From Thermosinus carboxydivorans Nor1 (GTDB taxonomy: Bacteria > Bacillota > Negativicutes > Sporomusales > Thermosinaceae), in contig NZ_AAWL01000001.1 of the NCBI RefSeq assembly GCF_000169155.1, positions 62,001-126,000 of the forward strand: a stretch of 64,000 nt of DNA, in the 5' to 3' direction. Made by a program: the position numbers and the translations under genes. Positions 34,588 through 44,410 of the stretch are shown piece by piece (position 1 is the stretch's first letter; every line of letters starts with the position of its first letter). The notes under the pieces were generated by a model. It worked only from the letters and a program-made list of their open reading frames with translations. It was not told the DNA's origin and did not search any database.

Positions 34588-36627
34588 ATGTTAAAAAAGT
34601 CATTTGGCATTCTTCAACAGGTAGGTAAGTCATTAATGCTTCCCGTGGCGCTATTGCCGGCGGCAGGTATATTATTGGCCTGCGGCAATGCATTGCAAAA
34701 TCCAGCAATGATTAATATTCTTCCGGCTCTGGATAATCAGGTGATTCATGCTTTTGCCAAAGTAATGGAGCAGGCTGGCGGAATTATTTTCGCAAATCTT
34801 TCCTTATTATTTGCCGTCGGTGTGGCGGTAGGTTTGTCAGGCGGTGAAGGGGTTGCGGGGCTAGCAGCCATTGTTGGTTTTCTTATTATGAATGTGACCA
34901 TGGGACTGGTGACAGGTATTACCCCGGACATGGTGACCGGGAAAAATCCAGCGTATAGTAATGTGTTGGGCATTCCAACGCTGCAAACCGGTGTTTTTGG
35001 CGGTATTATCGTTGGTATTATGGCTGCCCAAATATACAAACGTTTCTATAATATTGAGATGCCTTCCTATTTGGGATTTTTTGCTGGGAAACGGTTTGTG
35101 CCAATTGTTACTGCTGCTGCGGCTCTTATGCTGGGAATTGCGATGACTTTTGTTTGGCCGCCGATACAAGAAGGGCTCAATTCATTTTCACGTAATATGA
35201 TCGATACTAATAAGACGGCTGCGGCTTTTATTTTTGGGGTCATCGAACGTGCGCTTATACCTTTTGGCTTGCACCATATATTTTATAATCCTTTCTGGTA
35301 TCAGTTCGGGGAGTATGTCAGCAAAAGCGGCCAAATAATCAATGGTGACCAGAGCATTTTCTTTGCCCAGCTAAAAGACGGAGTTCCGTTTACAGCCGGC
35401 ACCTTTATGACAGGTAAATTCCCGTTCATGATGTTTGGTCTGCCCGCAGCGGCGCTGGCTATTTATCATGAGGCCAAACCGGAGAAAAAAGCCAGTGTTG
35501 CCGGTATTATGGCTTCGGCAGCCTTGACCTCTTTCTTAACTGGTATTACGGAACCGATTGAGTTTTCCTTCTTGTTTGTTGCTCCGGTACTGTTCGGAAT
35601 CCATACTATTTTTGCTGGTCTTTCGTTTATGTTTATGCATATTTTAAATGTAAAAATCGGCATGACATTTTCTGGCGGGGTAATTGATTATTTGCTTTTT
35701 GGCGTTATTCCGAATCGTACGGCCTGGTGGCTGGTAATTCCTGTTGGTTTGGTTTTCTCTGTCATTTACTACTTCGGTTTCCGGTTTGCTATCCGTACCT
35801 GGGATCTAAAGACCCCCGGCAGAGAAGACGAAGCAGAAAATATAAATAGCGCTGCGACCAATGCAAGTTTGGCAGCGGAAGTGCTGCAGGCTTTGGGTGG
35901 CAAAGAGAATCTGGTAGACGTGGATGCCTGCATTACCCGTTTGCGTGTAAGTGTAAAGAATATTGGCAGTGTGGATCAAGATAAACTTAAAAAGTTAGGC
36001 GCAGCTGGCGTCATGGTAATAGGTGACAATTTGCAAGTTGTTTTCGGTCCTAAATCAGACTCAATAAAAACGCAGATTATAGACATTATTAATGGTCAAA
36101 CGCTTCAGGTTGCGGACAATGCCCGTGTAGCCATGACAAATACTGAAGCGGCAGCACCTCAAATAAAACGAGTATATGAAGGTTTTGTTGCGCCGGTGGA
36201 CGGGAAACTTTTGAGTTTAAACAATGTCCCTGATCAAGTATTTTCACAAAAAGTGATGGGCGACGGGTTTGCCATTGAACCTGTTAACGGCGAGGTAGTG
36301 TCGCCAGTGGATGGCACAGTCAGCGTGGTGCACAGTAGCAAACATGCTGTCGGCATTACCGCTAATAACGGGCTGGAACTAATAATCCATTTTGGTATTG
36401 ATACCGTTAACTTAAAGGGCGAGGGATTTACAACGCTTGTAAATGTCGGTGATAAAGTAAAAGCCGGGCAACCGATCCTTAAGGTGGATTTGGAATTGGT
36501 GAAAGGAAAAGTGGCGTCCGTTATAACTCCCATTATTTTTACAAATCTTGGAGCCAAAAGCGTTGCTGTTCAGGCCGGGGAGAATGTGAAACGGGGACAA
36601 GCCATGAATATTTTAGTAGACCAATAA
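34588..36627 (+). CDS. ptsG: PTS glucose transporter EIICBA
   Basis: A 679-residue membrane permease and phosphotransferase in the order IIC-IIB-IIA. IIC (1-410) has the glucose-family blocks PVALLPAAGILLACGNALQN, LGFFAGKRFVPIVTA, IPFGLHHIFYNPFWY and FLTGITEPIEFSFLFVAPVL. IIB carries the phosphocysteine in VDACITRLRVSV near residue 450. IIA has the active His in LIIHFGIDTVNLKGEGF. It closely resembles Bacillus PtsG. ATG at 34588 follows GGAAGGGGAG; an upstream in-frame ATG at 34486 lies inside the terminator. It takes up glucose as glucose-6-phosphate. Expression would depend on GlcT antitermination. Confidence 0.95.
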   Translation: MLKKSFGILQQVGKSLMLPVALLPAAGILLACGNALQNPAMINILPALDNQVIHAFAKVMEQAGGIIFANLSLLFAVGVAVGLSGGEGVAGLAAIVGFLIMNVTMGLVTGITPDMVTGKNPAYSNVLGIPTLQTGVFGGIIVGIMAAQIYKRFYNIEMPSYLGFFAGKRFVPIVTAAAALMLGIAMTFVWPPIQEGLNSFSRNMIDTNKTAAAFIFGVIERALIPFGLHHIFYNPFWYQFGEYVSKSGQIINGDQSIFFAQLKDGVPFTAGTFMTGKFPFMMFGLPAAALAIYHEAKPEKKASVAGIMASAALTSFLTGITEPIEFSFLFVAPVLFGIHTIFAGLSFMFMHILNVKIGMTFSGGVIDYLLFGVIPNRTAWWLVIPVGLVFSVIYYFGFRFAIRTWDLKTPGREDEAENINSAATNASLAAEVLQALGGKENLVDVDACITRLRVSVKNIGSVDQDKLKKLGAAGVMVIGDNLQVVFGPKSDSIKTQIIDIINGQTLQVADNARVAMTNTEAAAPQIKRVYEGFVAPVDGKLLSLNNVPDQVFSQKVMGDGFAIEPVNGEVVSPVDGTVSVVHSSKHAVGITANNGLELIIHFGIDTVNLKGEGFTTLVNVGDKVKAGQPILKVDLELVKGKVASVITPIIFTNLGAKSVAVQAGENVKRGQAMNILVDQ

Positions 36628-36696
36628 CACCAGATCATCAAGCCGACAAATCAGCATCACAAGTAATGAACCGATTTTTAACCGCCAAGATAATCA

Positions 36697-36767
36697 TGCC
36701 AATAATTGGCACCACAAAGCATGAAAAGTAAGTTTTTGAACCGATTCTCGCGCGACAACTGTCGCGC
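36697..36767. repeat. Palindromic segment between ptsG and hprK
   Basis: The 300-bp gap holds no gene but is structured. TGCCAATAATTGGCA is a perfect 15-bp palindrome (36697-36711), and GCGCGACA-AC-TGTCGCGC (36750-36767) is an 8-bp stem. GAACCGATT occurs twice (36668, 36738). The following text (CCTTTGCGTCCTTTGCGG near 36775, GTGTCCTCTGTGG near 36862) has the look of a decayed dispersed intergenic repeat. Function unknown. Confidence 0.5.
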
Positions 36768-36931
36768 ACGTAGCCCTTTGCGTCCTTTGCGGTTTAACGC
36801 TTTTTAGGGTAGGACGCAGAGACGTGATATTCATCGCGCAAAATTTAAAAACTATTTTCCGTGTCCTCTGTGGTTGCCTTTAACGATTTTCCAGGTAGAC
36901 ACATTACTAAAGAATAAGAAGAGTGGTCAAA

Positions 36932-37840
36932 ATGCTGCAGGTTAATCAACTGGTAGACGAATTCGAATTTGAGGTTAAAGCGGGACATGGTGGATTAAAT
37001 AAAGAAATTACGGATTATAGCTTAAAACGCCCTGGTGCGGAATTGATGGGTTTTTTAACGTATTTGACACCAAAGCGTATCCAGATATACGGACGAACTG
37101 AGCTAGGACTTATTCAACAGTTTGACGAGGCGATGCGGCGGGAACGTCTTGCCCGGGTAATGGTTCCTGAAGTCCCTTGTGTAATTGTTACCCGTGGGTT
37201 GCCGGTACCTGTGGAGTTATTGGCGTTAGCCAATGAACGTAATATTCCGCTGTTAACGACGCATCGTTCTACGACTCGCCTATTCTCTCTTTTAATTCGC
37301 TATCTTACCAATCGTTTGGCTCCCAGTATGCTTATTCACGGTGTACTGGTAGATGTATATGGCGTAGGTGTCCTAATTACCGGGGAAAGTGGGATCGGTA
37401 AAAGCGAAACAGCGTTGGAACTCATAAAAGATGGACATTTGTTAGTGGCCGATGATGCTGTGGAAGTGCGGCGGGTCGACGAAGAGAATATACGAGGTAC
37501 TGCTCCAAGTCATATTCGCCATTTGCTCGAACTAAGAGGGTTGGGGATTTTGGATGTCACGTTGTTGTTTGGTGCAGGTTCCGTCCGGGATGAGAAGGAT
37601 ATTCATTTAATTGTTCATCTGGAGGAATGGCAACAAGGGAAAATGTACGACCGCTTAGGGTTTGACCCTCCTCAGACGCGCGAGATTTTAGGGATTGCTG
37701 TTCCCGAAATCACGTTGCCGGTCCGTCCGGGACGAAATATGGCCAGCATGATCGAAGTTGCCGTGATGCAGCAGCGGTTACGAGGTTATCAAGCCGGCTA
37801 TCGTCCAAGATTAGCGCCAATAAATAAAAACAATATTTAA
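36932..37840 (+). CDS. hprK: HPr kinase/phosphorylase
   Basis: A 302-residue HprK. The N-terminal domain (about 1-130) is followed by the kinase domain with Walker A TGESGIGKSETALEL near residue 151, ADDAVEVRRV, the signature LELRGLGILDV and the C-terminal loop VRPGRNMASMIEVAVMQQRL. It phosphorylates HPr on Ser46 and reverses this, coupling glycolytic state to catabolite repression. ATG at 36932 has GAAGAG 8 nt upstream; GTG at 36923 is an alternative. It lies directly upstream of its substrate gene ptsH. Confidence 0.95.
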   Translation: MLQVNQLVDEFEFEVKAGHGGLNKEITDYSLKRPGAELMGFLTYLTPKRIQIYGRTELGLIQQFDEAMRRERLARVMVPEVPCVIVTRGLPVPVELLALANERNIPLLTTHRSTTRLFSLLIRYLTNRLAPSMLIHGVLVDVYGVGVLITGESGIGKSETALELIKDGHLLVADDAVEVRRVDEENIRGTAPSHIRHLLELRGLGILDVTLLFGAGSVRDEKDIHLIVHLEEWQQGKMYDRLGFDPPQTREILGIAVPEITLPVRPGRNMASMIEVAVMQQRLRGYQAGYRPRLAPINKNNI

Positions 37841-37857
37841 CGAAGGGAATGTTGATG

Positions 37858-38118
37858 ATGATAGAAAGAACAGTAATGCTTAAAAATGCTAACGGCCTGC
37901 ATGCGCGGCCGGCCGCTTTGCTGGTGCAAAAGGCTAGCGCCTTTCCGTGTGAAATTACTTTGCGCAAAGGGGACAAACAGGCCAATGCGAAAAGTATCAT
38001 GAGCGTAATTGCCTTGGGGATAGGGCCAAACGAGCAGTTAACTATCGTTGCGGCAGGCGAGCAAGCTGCGGAAGCGTTGCAAGTCATTGGTGACTTTCTG
38101 GAGGCATTGACGGAGTAA
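37858..38118 (+). CDS. ptsH: Phosphocarrier protein HPr
   Basis: An 86-residue HPr. Starting at ATG 37858 (MIERTVMLKNANGLHARPAA) puts the EI-phosphorylated His exactly at position 15 and the HprK target Ser in KSIMSVIALGIG exactly at 46, the canonical numbering. This supports the third of three clustered ATGs (37849, 37855, 37858). It receives phosphate from EI and passes it to EIICBA. The presence of Ser46 beside hprK shows the Firmicute-type regulatory HPr, not an energy-coupling-only form. Confidence 0.95.
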   Translation: MIERTVMLKNANGLHARPAALLVQKASAFPCEITLRKGDKQANAKSIMSVIALGIGPNEQLTIVAAGEQAAEALQVIGDFLEALTE

Positions 38119-38134
38119 AAGGAGGGGGACAACG

Positions 38135-39871
38135 ATGCAATATCGGGGAATTGCGGCCGCGCCTGGCTATGCTTTGGGGACAGCCTTTTTATTACAAGAA
38201 AAAGAAATACCGGTAATTAAACAAAACATCGCGGCGGAAGACACAGGGGCGGAAATAGATCGCCTTGAAAAAGCACTCTGTCAGGCGATTCGGGAAATTG
38301 AAAAGATACAGGAGGAGACCCGTCAAAAACTTGGTGACGATAAAGCTGCCATTTTTGCGGCTCATATCATGCTGCTTACTGATCCCGAATATATCGGCAA
38401 TATCAAACAAAAGATTGTGGCGGAGGCAATCAATGCAGAAGCGGCTGTTAAAGAGGTGACCGACCATTTTTTAAACATGTTTGCCTGCATTGAAGATGAG
38501 TATCTTCGGGAACGGGCCGCTGACTTGCGGGATGTCAGCCAACGCCTTCTCAAGCGTTTGCAGGGTATACAGTCGGTTGATCTGGCTGATATTGCTGAGA
38601 ATGTCATTTTGTGCGCTCATGATTTGACCCCTTCGGATACGGCCCAGTTAGACCGGAACAAGGTGGTTGGTTTCGTAACAAATAGCGGCGGGCGTACTTC
38701 GCATTCCGCCATCATGGCCCGTTCGCTGGAAATTCCTGCAGTTGTCGGGCTGATGGATATTACGGCAAAAGTTAGACCGGGAGATTTTGTGATTGTTGAT
38801 GGTAATGAAGGAACTGTTTTTATTAACCCGCCCAATGAACTGATCGAACAATACCGGGAAAAGAAAGCTCAATTTATAAAGCGGCAAAAAGAAGCCAAAA
38901 AGCTGGTAAACGAGCCTTCGATTACCCTTGACGGGACAAAAGTAGAACTAGTAGCAAATATTGGCAATCCGGAAGATGCCAAATGGGCGGTAGCCAACGG
39001 CGCTGAAGGAATCGGCTTATTTCGGACAGAGTTTTTATATATGGGCAGAAATGAACTCCCTTCCGAGGAAGAACAATTTGAAGCCTATAAAACAGTTGTG
39101 ACCATGTTTGGCGCACAACGGCCGATAGTCATTCGCACCCTGGATATTGGCGGCGATAAAGAATTATCATATATGGATATGCCTAAGGAAAAAAACCCTT
39201 TCTTAGGATACCGTGCTATTCGCCTTTGCCTCGACCGGCCTGAAATTTTTAAGACCCAGCTTCGAGCGATTTTGCGCGCCAGTGCCTATGGAAACATCAA
39301 ACTGATGTACCCGATGATTGCCACGTTGCAGGAGCTTAGAGCAGCCAACCAGATTCTTGAAGCGGCTAAACAAGAATTGGCCAGTGAAAACATTCCTTTT
39401 AACACAGCAATGGAAGTCGGCATCATGGTTGAAATTCCTGCCGTCGCTGTTTTAGCCGATCAGTTCGCAACAGAAGTTGATTTCTTCAGTATCGGAACAA
39501 ATGATCTGATTCAGTATACTATGGCTGCTGACCGTATGAATGAAAAAGTATCTTATCTCTATCAACCGTTTAATCCAGCGGTGCTGCGCTTGATCCAAGG
39601 GGTGATTGCGGCGGCGCATAAAGCGGGAAAATGGGTTGGAATGTGTGGGGAGATGGCTGGCGATTTAGCTGCAATTCCCATCCTGCTGGGCATGGGCCTT
39701 GATGAATTTAGTATGAGCGCAAACGCAATTTTACCTGCCCGTGCTTTATTAAGGCAGTTAACGCAAAAAGATGCGCAGCGCATTGCCCAAGCTGTCCTAA
39801 AGATGGATGATGCCAAAGAAATAAGAGATTTTGTGGAACAAGCGGTTTCGGCTATTGTTACGTTGCGGTGA
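38135..39871 (+). CDS. ptsI: PTS enzyme I
   Basis: A 578-residue phosphoenolpyruvate-protein phosphotransferase. The HPr-binding and phosphohistidine domain carries the active His in GGRTSHSAIMARSLEIPAVV near residue 190. The PEP-binding TIM barrel shows GIGLFRTEFLYMGR, IRTLDIGGDKEL, SIGTNDLIQYTMAADR and the catalytic Cys in GMCGEMAGD near residue 503. AAAGGAGGGG gives a strong ribosome site 16 nt after ptsH. It supplies phosphate to HPr for glucose uptake. Confidence 0.97.
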   Translation: MQYRGIAAAPGYALGTAFLLQEKEIPVIKQNIAAEDTGAEIDRLEKALCQAIREIEKIQEETRQKLGDDKAAIFAAHIMLLTDPEYIGNIKQKIVAEAINAEAAVKEVTDHFLNMFACIEDEYLRERAADLRDVSQRLLKRLQGIQSVDLADIAENVILCAHDLTPSDTAQLDRNKVVGFVTNSGGRTSHSAIMARSLEIPAVVGLMDITAKVRPGDFVIVDGNEGTVFINPPNELIEQYREKKAQFIKRQKEAKKLVNEPSITLDGTKVELVANIGNPEDAKWAVANGAEGIGLFRTEFLYMGRNELPSEEEQFEAYKTVVTMFGAQRPIVIRTLDIGGDKELSYMDMPKEKNPFLGYRAIRLCLDRPEIFKTQLRAILRASAYGNIKLMYPMIATLQELRAANQILEAAKQELASENIPFNTAMEVGIMVEIPAVAVLADQFATEVDFFSIGTNDLIQYTMAADRMNEKVSYLYQPFNPAVLRLIQGVIAAAHKAGKWVGMCGEMAGDLAAIPILLGMGLDEFSMSANAILPARALLRQLTQKDAQRIAQAVLKMDDAKEIRDFVEQAVSAIVTLR

Positions 39872-39929
39872 GCAGCGGAATTTACCCACATGCAGGACTG
39901 CTTATAAAAATTCGGTTTGTACCTCATAA

Positions 39930-40919
<990 letters not shown>

Positions 40920-41003
40920 TAAAAGACCAATTAGAACCGCTTTAGAAGGAAGAAGACGATCGAGCCGGCTATTGTTTTTCGCTTCAATCCCTTTGATCAG
41001 TCC

Positions 41004-41039
41004 CAAGGGCCTGCTGATGCAATCATCAGCAGGCCCTTG
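41004..41039. terminator. Strong stem-loop between pfkA and the small minus-strand gene
   Basis: CAAGGGCCTGCTGATG pairs perfectly over 16 bp with CATCAGCAGGCCCTTG around CAAT. It is 4 nt past the stop of the small minus-strand gene. Neither side has a good T-run, so it may act as an RNA 3' stabiliser or a weak terminator for both genes. Confidence 0.6.
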
Positions 41040-41043
41040 AGCA

Positions 41044-41169
41044 TTAATGCTGCTCTTTTGCTTTGTTCCGCGTGATGCGTTGATGGCCATTGACCCGCAG
41101 GTTGCCCTGCTGGGCTTCTGCTGCCTGATTGGCGCTTTGGGCGGTGGGACCCGCGCCGTGCTTAATCAT
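41044..41169 (-). CDS. Small 41-residue hypothetical protein
   Basis: A minus-strand ATG at 41169 is preceded by GAGGAGGTAACACC, an almost ideal ribosome site with 6-nt spacing. It encodes MIKHGAGPTAQSANQAAEAQ, then a short Q/N-rich basic tail (QGNLRVNGHQRITRNKAKEQ) ending in His, then TAA and a 16-bp stem-loop. The composition (Ala, Gln, Asn, Lys, Arg, no Cys or Trp) is like small spore or coat-associated basic proteins, but no family is recognised. A plus-strand reading of the same DNA has no ribosome site. Confidence 0.6.
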   Translation of the reverse strand: MIKHGAGPTAQSANQAAEAQQGNLRVNGHQRITRNKAKEQH

Positions 41170-41282
41170 GGTGTTACCTCCTCTGCCTATATGGTTTATT
41201 GTGCGCATAAAGGGTTGGCATCATACAGCTGGTTGCGATATTATAGTATAGGAATAAAGACCCAGTAAAGGAGGCAGCGGTA

Positions 41283-41963
41283 ATGCCGATCAAACGTTGG
41301 CTCGCCATGCTACTGGTTTTACTGCTGCTTTGCCGACCGGTGCAGGCTTTTGGCTGGTTGGACCCGGCGGCGGTAGCGACGATAAAGGAATTTTTGAATG
41401 CTCAAACGCTTGATCAGCTCAGGCAGGGAGTGGTGGCAGTCCCAGAGGAGGTAGTCAATGAGTACCTTGCCGGGGCGTTGGCGAACTTTCCGGGCATTAC
41501 GGAGGCTCGCGTTACTATTCTGCCGGACAATAAACTCAGGTTGGCCTTTACGGCCAGACAAACGGGACGCGTCGTGGTCGAAGGCCGGATTATGAAATTC
41601 GTGCAGAACCAGGACGAGTCGCAGATGGTGGTAGCGGTCGGCAAACGCTCGCTGCGCGACCGACCCGTCGCTTCATGGCTATTTTCGCATTTGAGCCTGG
41701 GGGCGCTTGTCAAATTGTTCGGCAATCCGTTAACCGGCGCCGGCGATTATTTTGTCGCGCGTTTTGACGGCAATCTGCTGGTTGTCGACTTCAGGCCGTA
41801 TATTGACCAATCGCCGCTAAGGACAGTCACCTTTGCCGGTCGCAGTCTGGTCGACCTAATTGCCGTAGATGCGGTGACAACCGGCAGCGGCGTCCTGTAT
41901 CTTCATGTTTCTTATCATGGGCCGGGGGAACTACTCGCGTTGCTGCGCCAATTTCTCGACTAG
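41283..41963 (+). CDS. Exported protein of unknown function (DUF2993-like)
   Basis: A 226-residue protein with a clear signal peptide (MPIKRWLAMLLVLLLLCRPV, cleavage near AFG). The body is rich in beta-strand patterns (EARVTILPDNKLRLAFTARQ, VVVEGRIMKFVQ) with a TVTFAGRSLVDLI motif, and is faintly like DUF2993 lipid-binding envelope proteins. AAAGGAGG precedes the ATG. It stands 22 nt before another exported hypothetical and is probably cotranscribed with it. Function unknown; an envelope role is inferred from export only. Confidence 0.75.
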   Translation: MPIKRWLAMLLVLLLLCRPVQAFGWLDPAAVATIKEFLNAQTLDQLRQGVVAVPEEVVNEYLAGALANFPGITEARVTILPDNKLRLAFTARQTGRVVVEGRIMKFVQNQDESQMVVAVGKRSLRDRPVASWLFSHLSLGALVKLFGNPLTGAGDYFVARFDGNLLVVDFRPYIDQSPLRTVTFAGRSLVDLIAVDAVTTGSGVLYLHVSYHGPGELLALLRQFLD

Positions 41964-41985
41964 ATAGAACAACGTAAATGGAGGA

Positions 41986-42516
41986 ATGGGGAATATGAAA
42001 GTTAAGATTGTTCTCAGCGCGCTTATCTTTCTGCTGGTCGCCAGTCCGGCGATATCTTTTGCCGGCGTTACCGACGATAACGCCCTGGCCGCCATAGCCC
42101 TGTATATTGATACCTCCGGTCGCTATGTGCCGGGGCTGGATATGCTGAACAAAGCCTTGAACGAGGTCATCCGCTACAAAGTCAACGCCCTCTTTTTGGG
42201 CAGTGAAGTTCAGTGCGGCAACGAGGTGCTGCGCGAGCTCAAGCGGTACAATGTGGCGACGGCGGCTGACGCTACGCCGGACGCGCTCACCGCTTACGCC
42301 AAGGCGCGGCATGTAAACTATATCATTCTGCTGGCCGTCCATCCGTTGGACGTAACCTTGGATATTAAGGCCTATTCGAGCGCCGCTAACGCCTATATTG
42401 TGGACAAAACGGTGACGGCGCCCGACGGCGGGGCGGCTTTATCCATGCTGGACAGTCTGTCGGGCCTCTTGGGGGACGAGCTTGCGAGTGTGCTGACCAT
42501 GATTATTAAAGGTTAA
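41986..42516 (+). CDS. Exported hypothetical protein
   Basis: A 176-residue protein with a signal peptide (MKVKIVLSALIFLLVASPAI, cleavage near SFA). The remainder alternates helices and strands (LAAIALYIDTSG, VNALFLGSEVQCGNEVLREL, HVNYIILLAVHPLDVTLDIK), somewhat like periplasmic TolB-N or LpoB-type folds, but no family is identified. It has a GGAGG site and follows the previous exported gene closely, suggesting a two-gene envelope operon. The sequence to the next gene ends in a hairpin terminator at 42700. Confidence 0.7.
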   Translation: MGNMKVKIVLSALIFLLVASPAISFAGVTDDNALAAIALYIDTSGRYVPGLDMLNKALNEVIRYKVNALFLGSEVQCGNEVLRELKRYNVATAADATPDALTAYAKARHVNYIILLAVHPLDVTLDIKAYSSAANAYIVDKTVTAPDGGAALSMLDSLSGLLGDELASVLTMIIKG

Positions 42517-42699
42517 GCCGGGCTAAACCGCTAATGAAAAACGCCAATCAGGGGGCATAATGTTAGCGATAGTAAACAAGTACGCTTTAAAGTCGGAGCA
42601 AGGGAACACGGATGATATGAATATTAAAACCGGCCTCGAGATTGTGAAGATGCACAGCGATTATCAGTAAAAAAATCGCGAGCGAACAGATATGCGATG

Positions 42700-42727
42700 G
42701 CGGCGTTCGCAAAGGTCGCCGCTTTTT
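42700..42727 (+). terminator. Terminator upstream of dinB
   Basis: GCGGCG and CGCCGC close an 11-nt loop, followed by TTTTT. It lies inside the extended open frame upstream of dinB, which shows that the real dinB start is downstream of it. Confidence 0.7.
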
Positions 42728-42819
42728 ACGTGGTGCTAGTGTTGGTTTATTGGATAGGCTTTACAATCACGAACTTGCGTTCTATGATAAGAGTAAAAGC
42801 AAGCCAAGCGGGTGATAAT

Positions 42820-43968
42820 ATGCAGCGCTGGATTATTCATGTGGATATGGATGCCTTTTATGCCGCGGTTGAGCAGCGCGACAATCCCGAGTTCAGGGGC
42901 CGGCCGGTGATTATCGGCGGCGTGGGCGGCCGGGGCGTGGTGGCGACCGCGTCCTACGAGGCCCGGCAGTTTGGCGTACGTTCCGCCATGTCGATGGCCG
43001 AGGCGCGGCGGCGTTGTCCGCACGGCGTCTTTTTGGCGCCTGACCACGATAAATATGCTCGCATATCGGCCCAAATCCGCGCAATCCTCGACCGGTTTTC
43101 ACCGCTGGTGGAGCCGCTGGCGCTGGATGAAGCCTTTTTGGACGTCACTGGTATGGAACTTTTGTACCCTGACCCGGTGGCCATCGCCCGAGCCATCAAG
43201 GCCGCCATCCGGGAGGAAGTGAAGCTCACGGCTTCCGCCGGCGTTGCCCCCAATAAGTTTCTAGCCAAGCTGGCCTCCGACCTCAATAAGCCGGACGGGC
43301 TGACGGTGATACGGCCGGAGGAAGCGGCGGCGTTCTTGGCCCCGCTGCCGGTGAGCCGCCTGTGGGGCATAGGGGAGGCGACGGCGGCAGCGCTGGCCCG
43401 GGTGGGGATTACTACCATCGGTCAACTGGCTGCGGTGGAGACAAGCCTGCTGGAAAAGTACTGCGGCAAGGCGGCCCGTGATTTACAGCGGCTGGCCTGC
43501 GGCCTTGACGACCGGCCGGTTATTCCATACCAGGAGCCGAAGTCGATCGGCAACGAAGTGACTTTTGCCGAGGATCTTTTTCGCCGGGAAGAAATGGAGA
43601 CCGAACTGTTAGCGCTGGCGGAAAAGATCGGCTGGCGGCTAAGAACCGGCGGCTATGCCGGCCGCACCATCACGCTCAAGGTGCGGTTTGCGTCTTTCCG
43701 CACCCTTACCCGCAGCCGGACGCTAAGCGAGCCTACTAATCTGGATGAAACCATTTTTGCCACCGCGCGCCGACTGCTTGATGCCGTTACCTTGACCGAA
43801 GGGGTGCGGCTGCTCGGGGTGACCGTGTCGCATCTCCACCACGGCGGCGGACAGCTCGCGCTTTTTGGTGGCGATGACGATAAGCGGCAGGCCGTTTACC
43901 GGGCCGTTGACAAACTGCGTGAGCGCTTTGGGACGGGGATTATTACGCGGGGGCGGCTACTGAGGTGA
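42820..43968 (+). CDS. dinB: DNA polymerase IV (Y family)
   Basis: A 382-residue translesion polymerase. Catalytic acidic residues lie in IIHVDMDAFYAAVEQRDNPE and LALDEAFLDVTGMEL; SYEARQFGVRSAMSMAEA and GVAPNKFLAKLASDLNKP are family signatures. The helix-hairpin-helix thumb (LWGIGEATAAALARVGITTI) and little-finger domain follow. The C-terminus ends without an obvious beta-clamp QLxLF motif, but GGGQLALFGGDDD near residue 355 is a good clamp-binding match. The open frame extends 41 codons upstream, yet that part includes a terminator, so ATG 42820 is used. Its 3' end overlaps the convergent small gene by 12 bp. Confidence 0.94.
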   Translation: MQRWIIHVDMDAFYAAVEQRDNPEFRGRPVIIGGVGGRGVVATASYEARQFGVRSAMSMAEARRRCPHGVFLAPDHDKYARISAQIRAILDRFSPLVEPLALDEAFLDVTGMELLYPDPVAIARAIKAAIREEVKLTASAGVAPNKFLAKLASDLNKPDGLTVIRPEEAAAFLAPLPVSRLWGIGEATAAALARVGITTIGQLAAVETSLLEKYCGKAARDLQRLACGLDDRPVIPYQEPKSIGNEVTFAEDLFRREEMETELLALAEKIGWRLRTGGYAGRTITLKVRFASFRTLTRSRTLSEPTNLDETIFATARRLLDAVTLTEGVRLLGVTVSHLHHGGGQLALFGGDDDKRQAVYRAVDKLRERFGTGIITRGRLLR

Positions 43969-44268
43969 AAAGCGGCGTAGCCGTTCTTCCAGGGCGGCGA
44001 GCGCGGTTTCGGGACGCAGGCCGGTGATATTGACCCGCACCGGCGCGGGGTGGTTTTCCAAGGCGCCAGCACCAATGGTAATATCGGCCGTTTCGGTTAC
44101 ACTACTAAAGGAGGTGGCCATATCGGGATGGTAGCCCGTGTACAGTAAAGCGTCTACCTTGACGCCTGGTCGGCAGGCTTCATAAAGATCGATGACCGTG
44201 TAGCCTTTCCGGCGCAAAAGCTCAGCAAGGGCTCCCATATGGGCCTGGAGAGCGACGACTTTGGGCAT
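43957..44268 (-). CDS. UPF0180 (YkuS)-like protein
   Basis: A 103-residue protein beginning MPKVVALQAHMGALAELLRR then KGYTVIDLYEA, the pattern of UPF0180/YkuS (short N-terminal strand, Leu-rich helix, KGYxVxDL). The middle holds DALLYTGYHPDMATSFSSVT, similar to the VVTGQDxNxMGI block of that family. The start at 44268 follows AGGAAGG at about 9 nt; an ATG two codons upstream is too close to the site, and a longer frame reads through the divergent promoter region. It is transcribed away from the peptidase gene. Function unknown. Confidence 0.7.
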   Translation of the reverse strand: MPKVVALQAHMGALAELLRRKGYTVIDLYEACRPGVKVDALLYTGYHPDMATSFSSVTETADITIGAGALENHPAPVRVNITGLRPETALAALEERLRRFSPQ

Positions 44269-44410
44269 GGGCATCTTCCTTCCTAAAGGGAGTTCGCCGT
44301 TAGTATGCGCCGGAGCATACTTTTTCCATGCCTGGGACGCAAGGAAAGGAGGAATATGCCAGCCTGCGGCTAATTTTGGTAGTGTAAACGCCAAGAGGAG
44401 GTTTTATGGT

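Noticed and set aside
42560-42670. 36-codon frame starting MLAIVNKYALKSEQGNTDDM upstream of dinB
   Set aside because: Ribosome site is only a G-run (GGGGGC), the product is short and unrecognised, and the frame may be a fragment; too weak to call a gene.
42697-42819. N-terminal 41-residue extension of Pol IV with a hydrophobic stretch
   Set aside because: It overlaps a terminator hairpin with a T-run, and Pol IV homologues begin at the IIHVDMDAFYA block; start placed at 42820.
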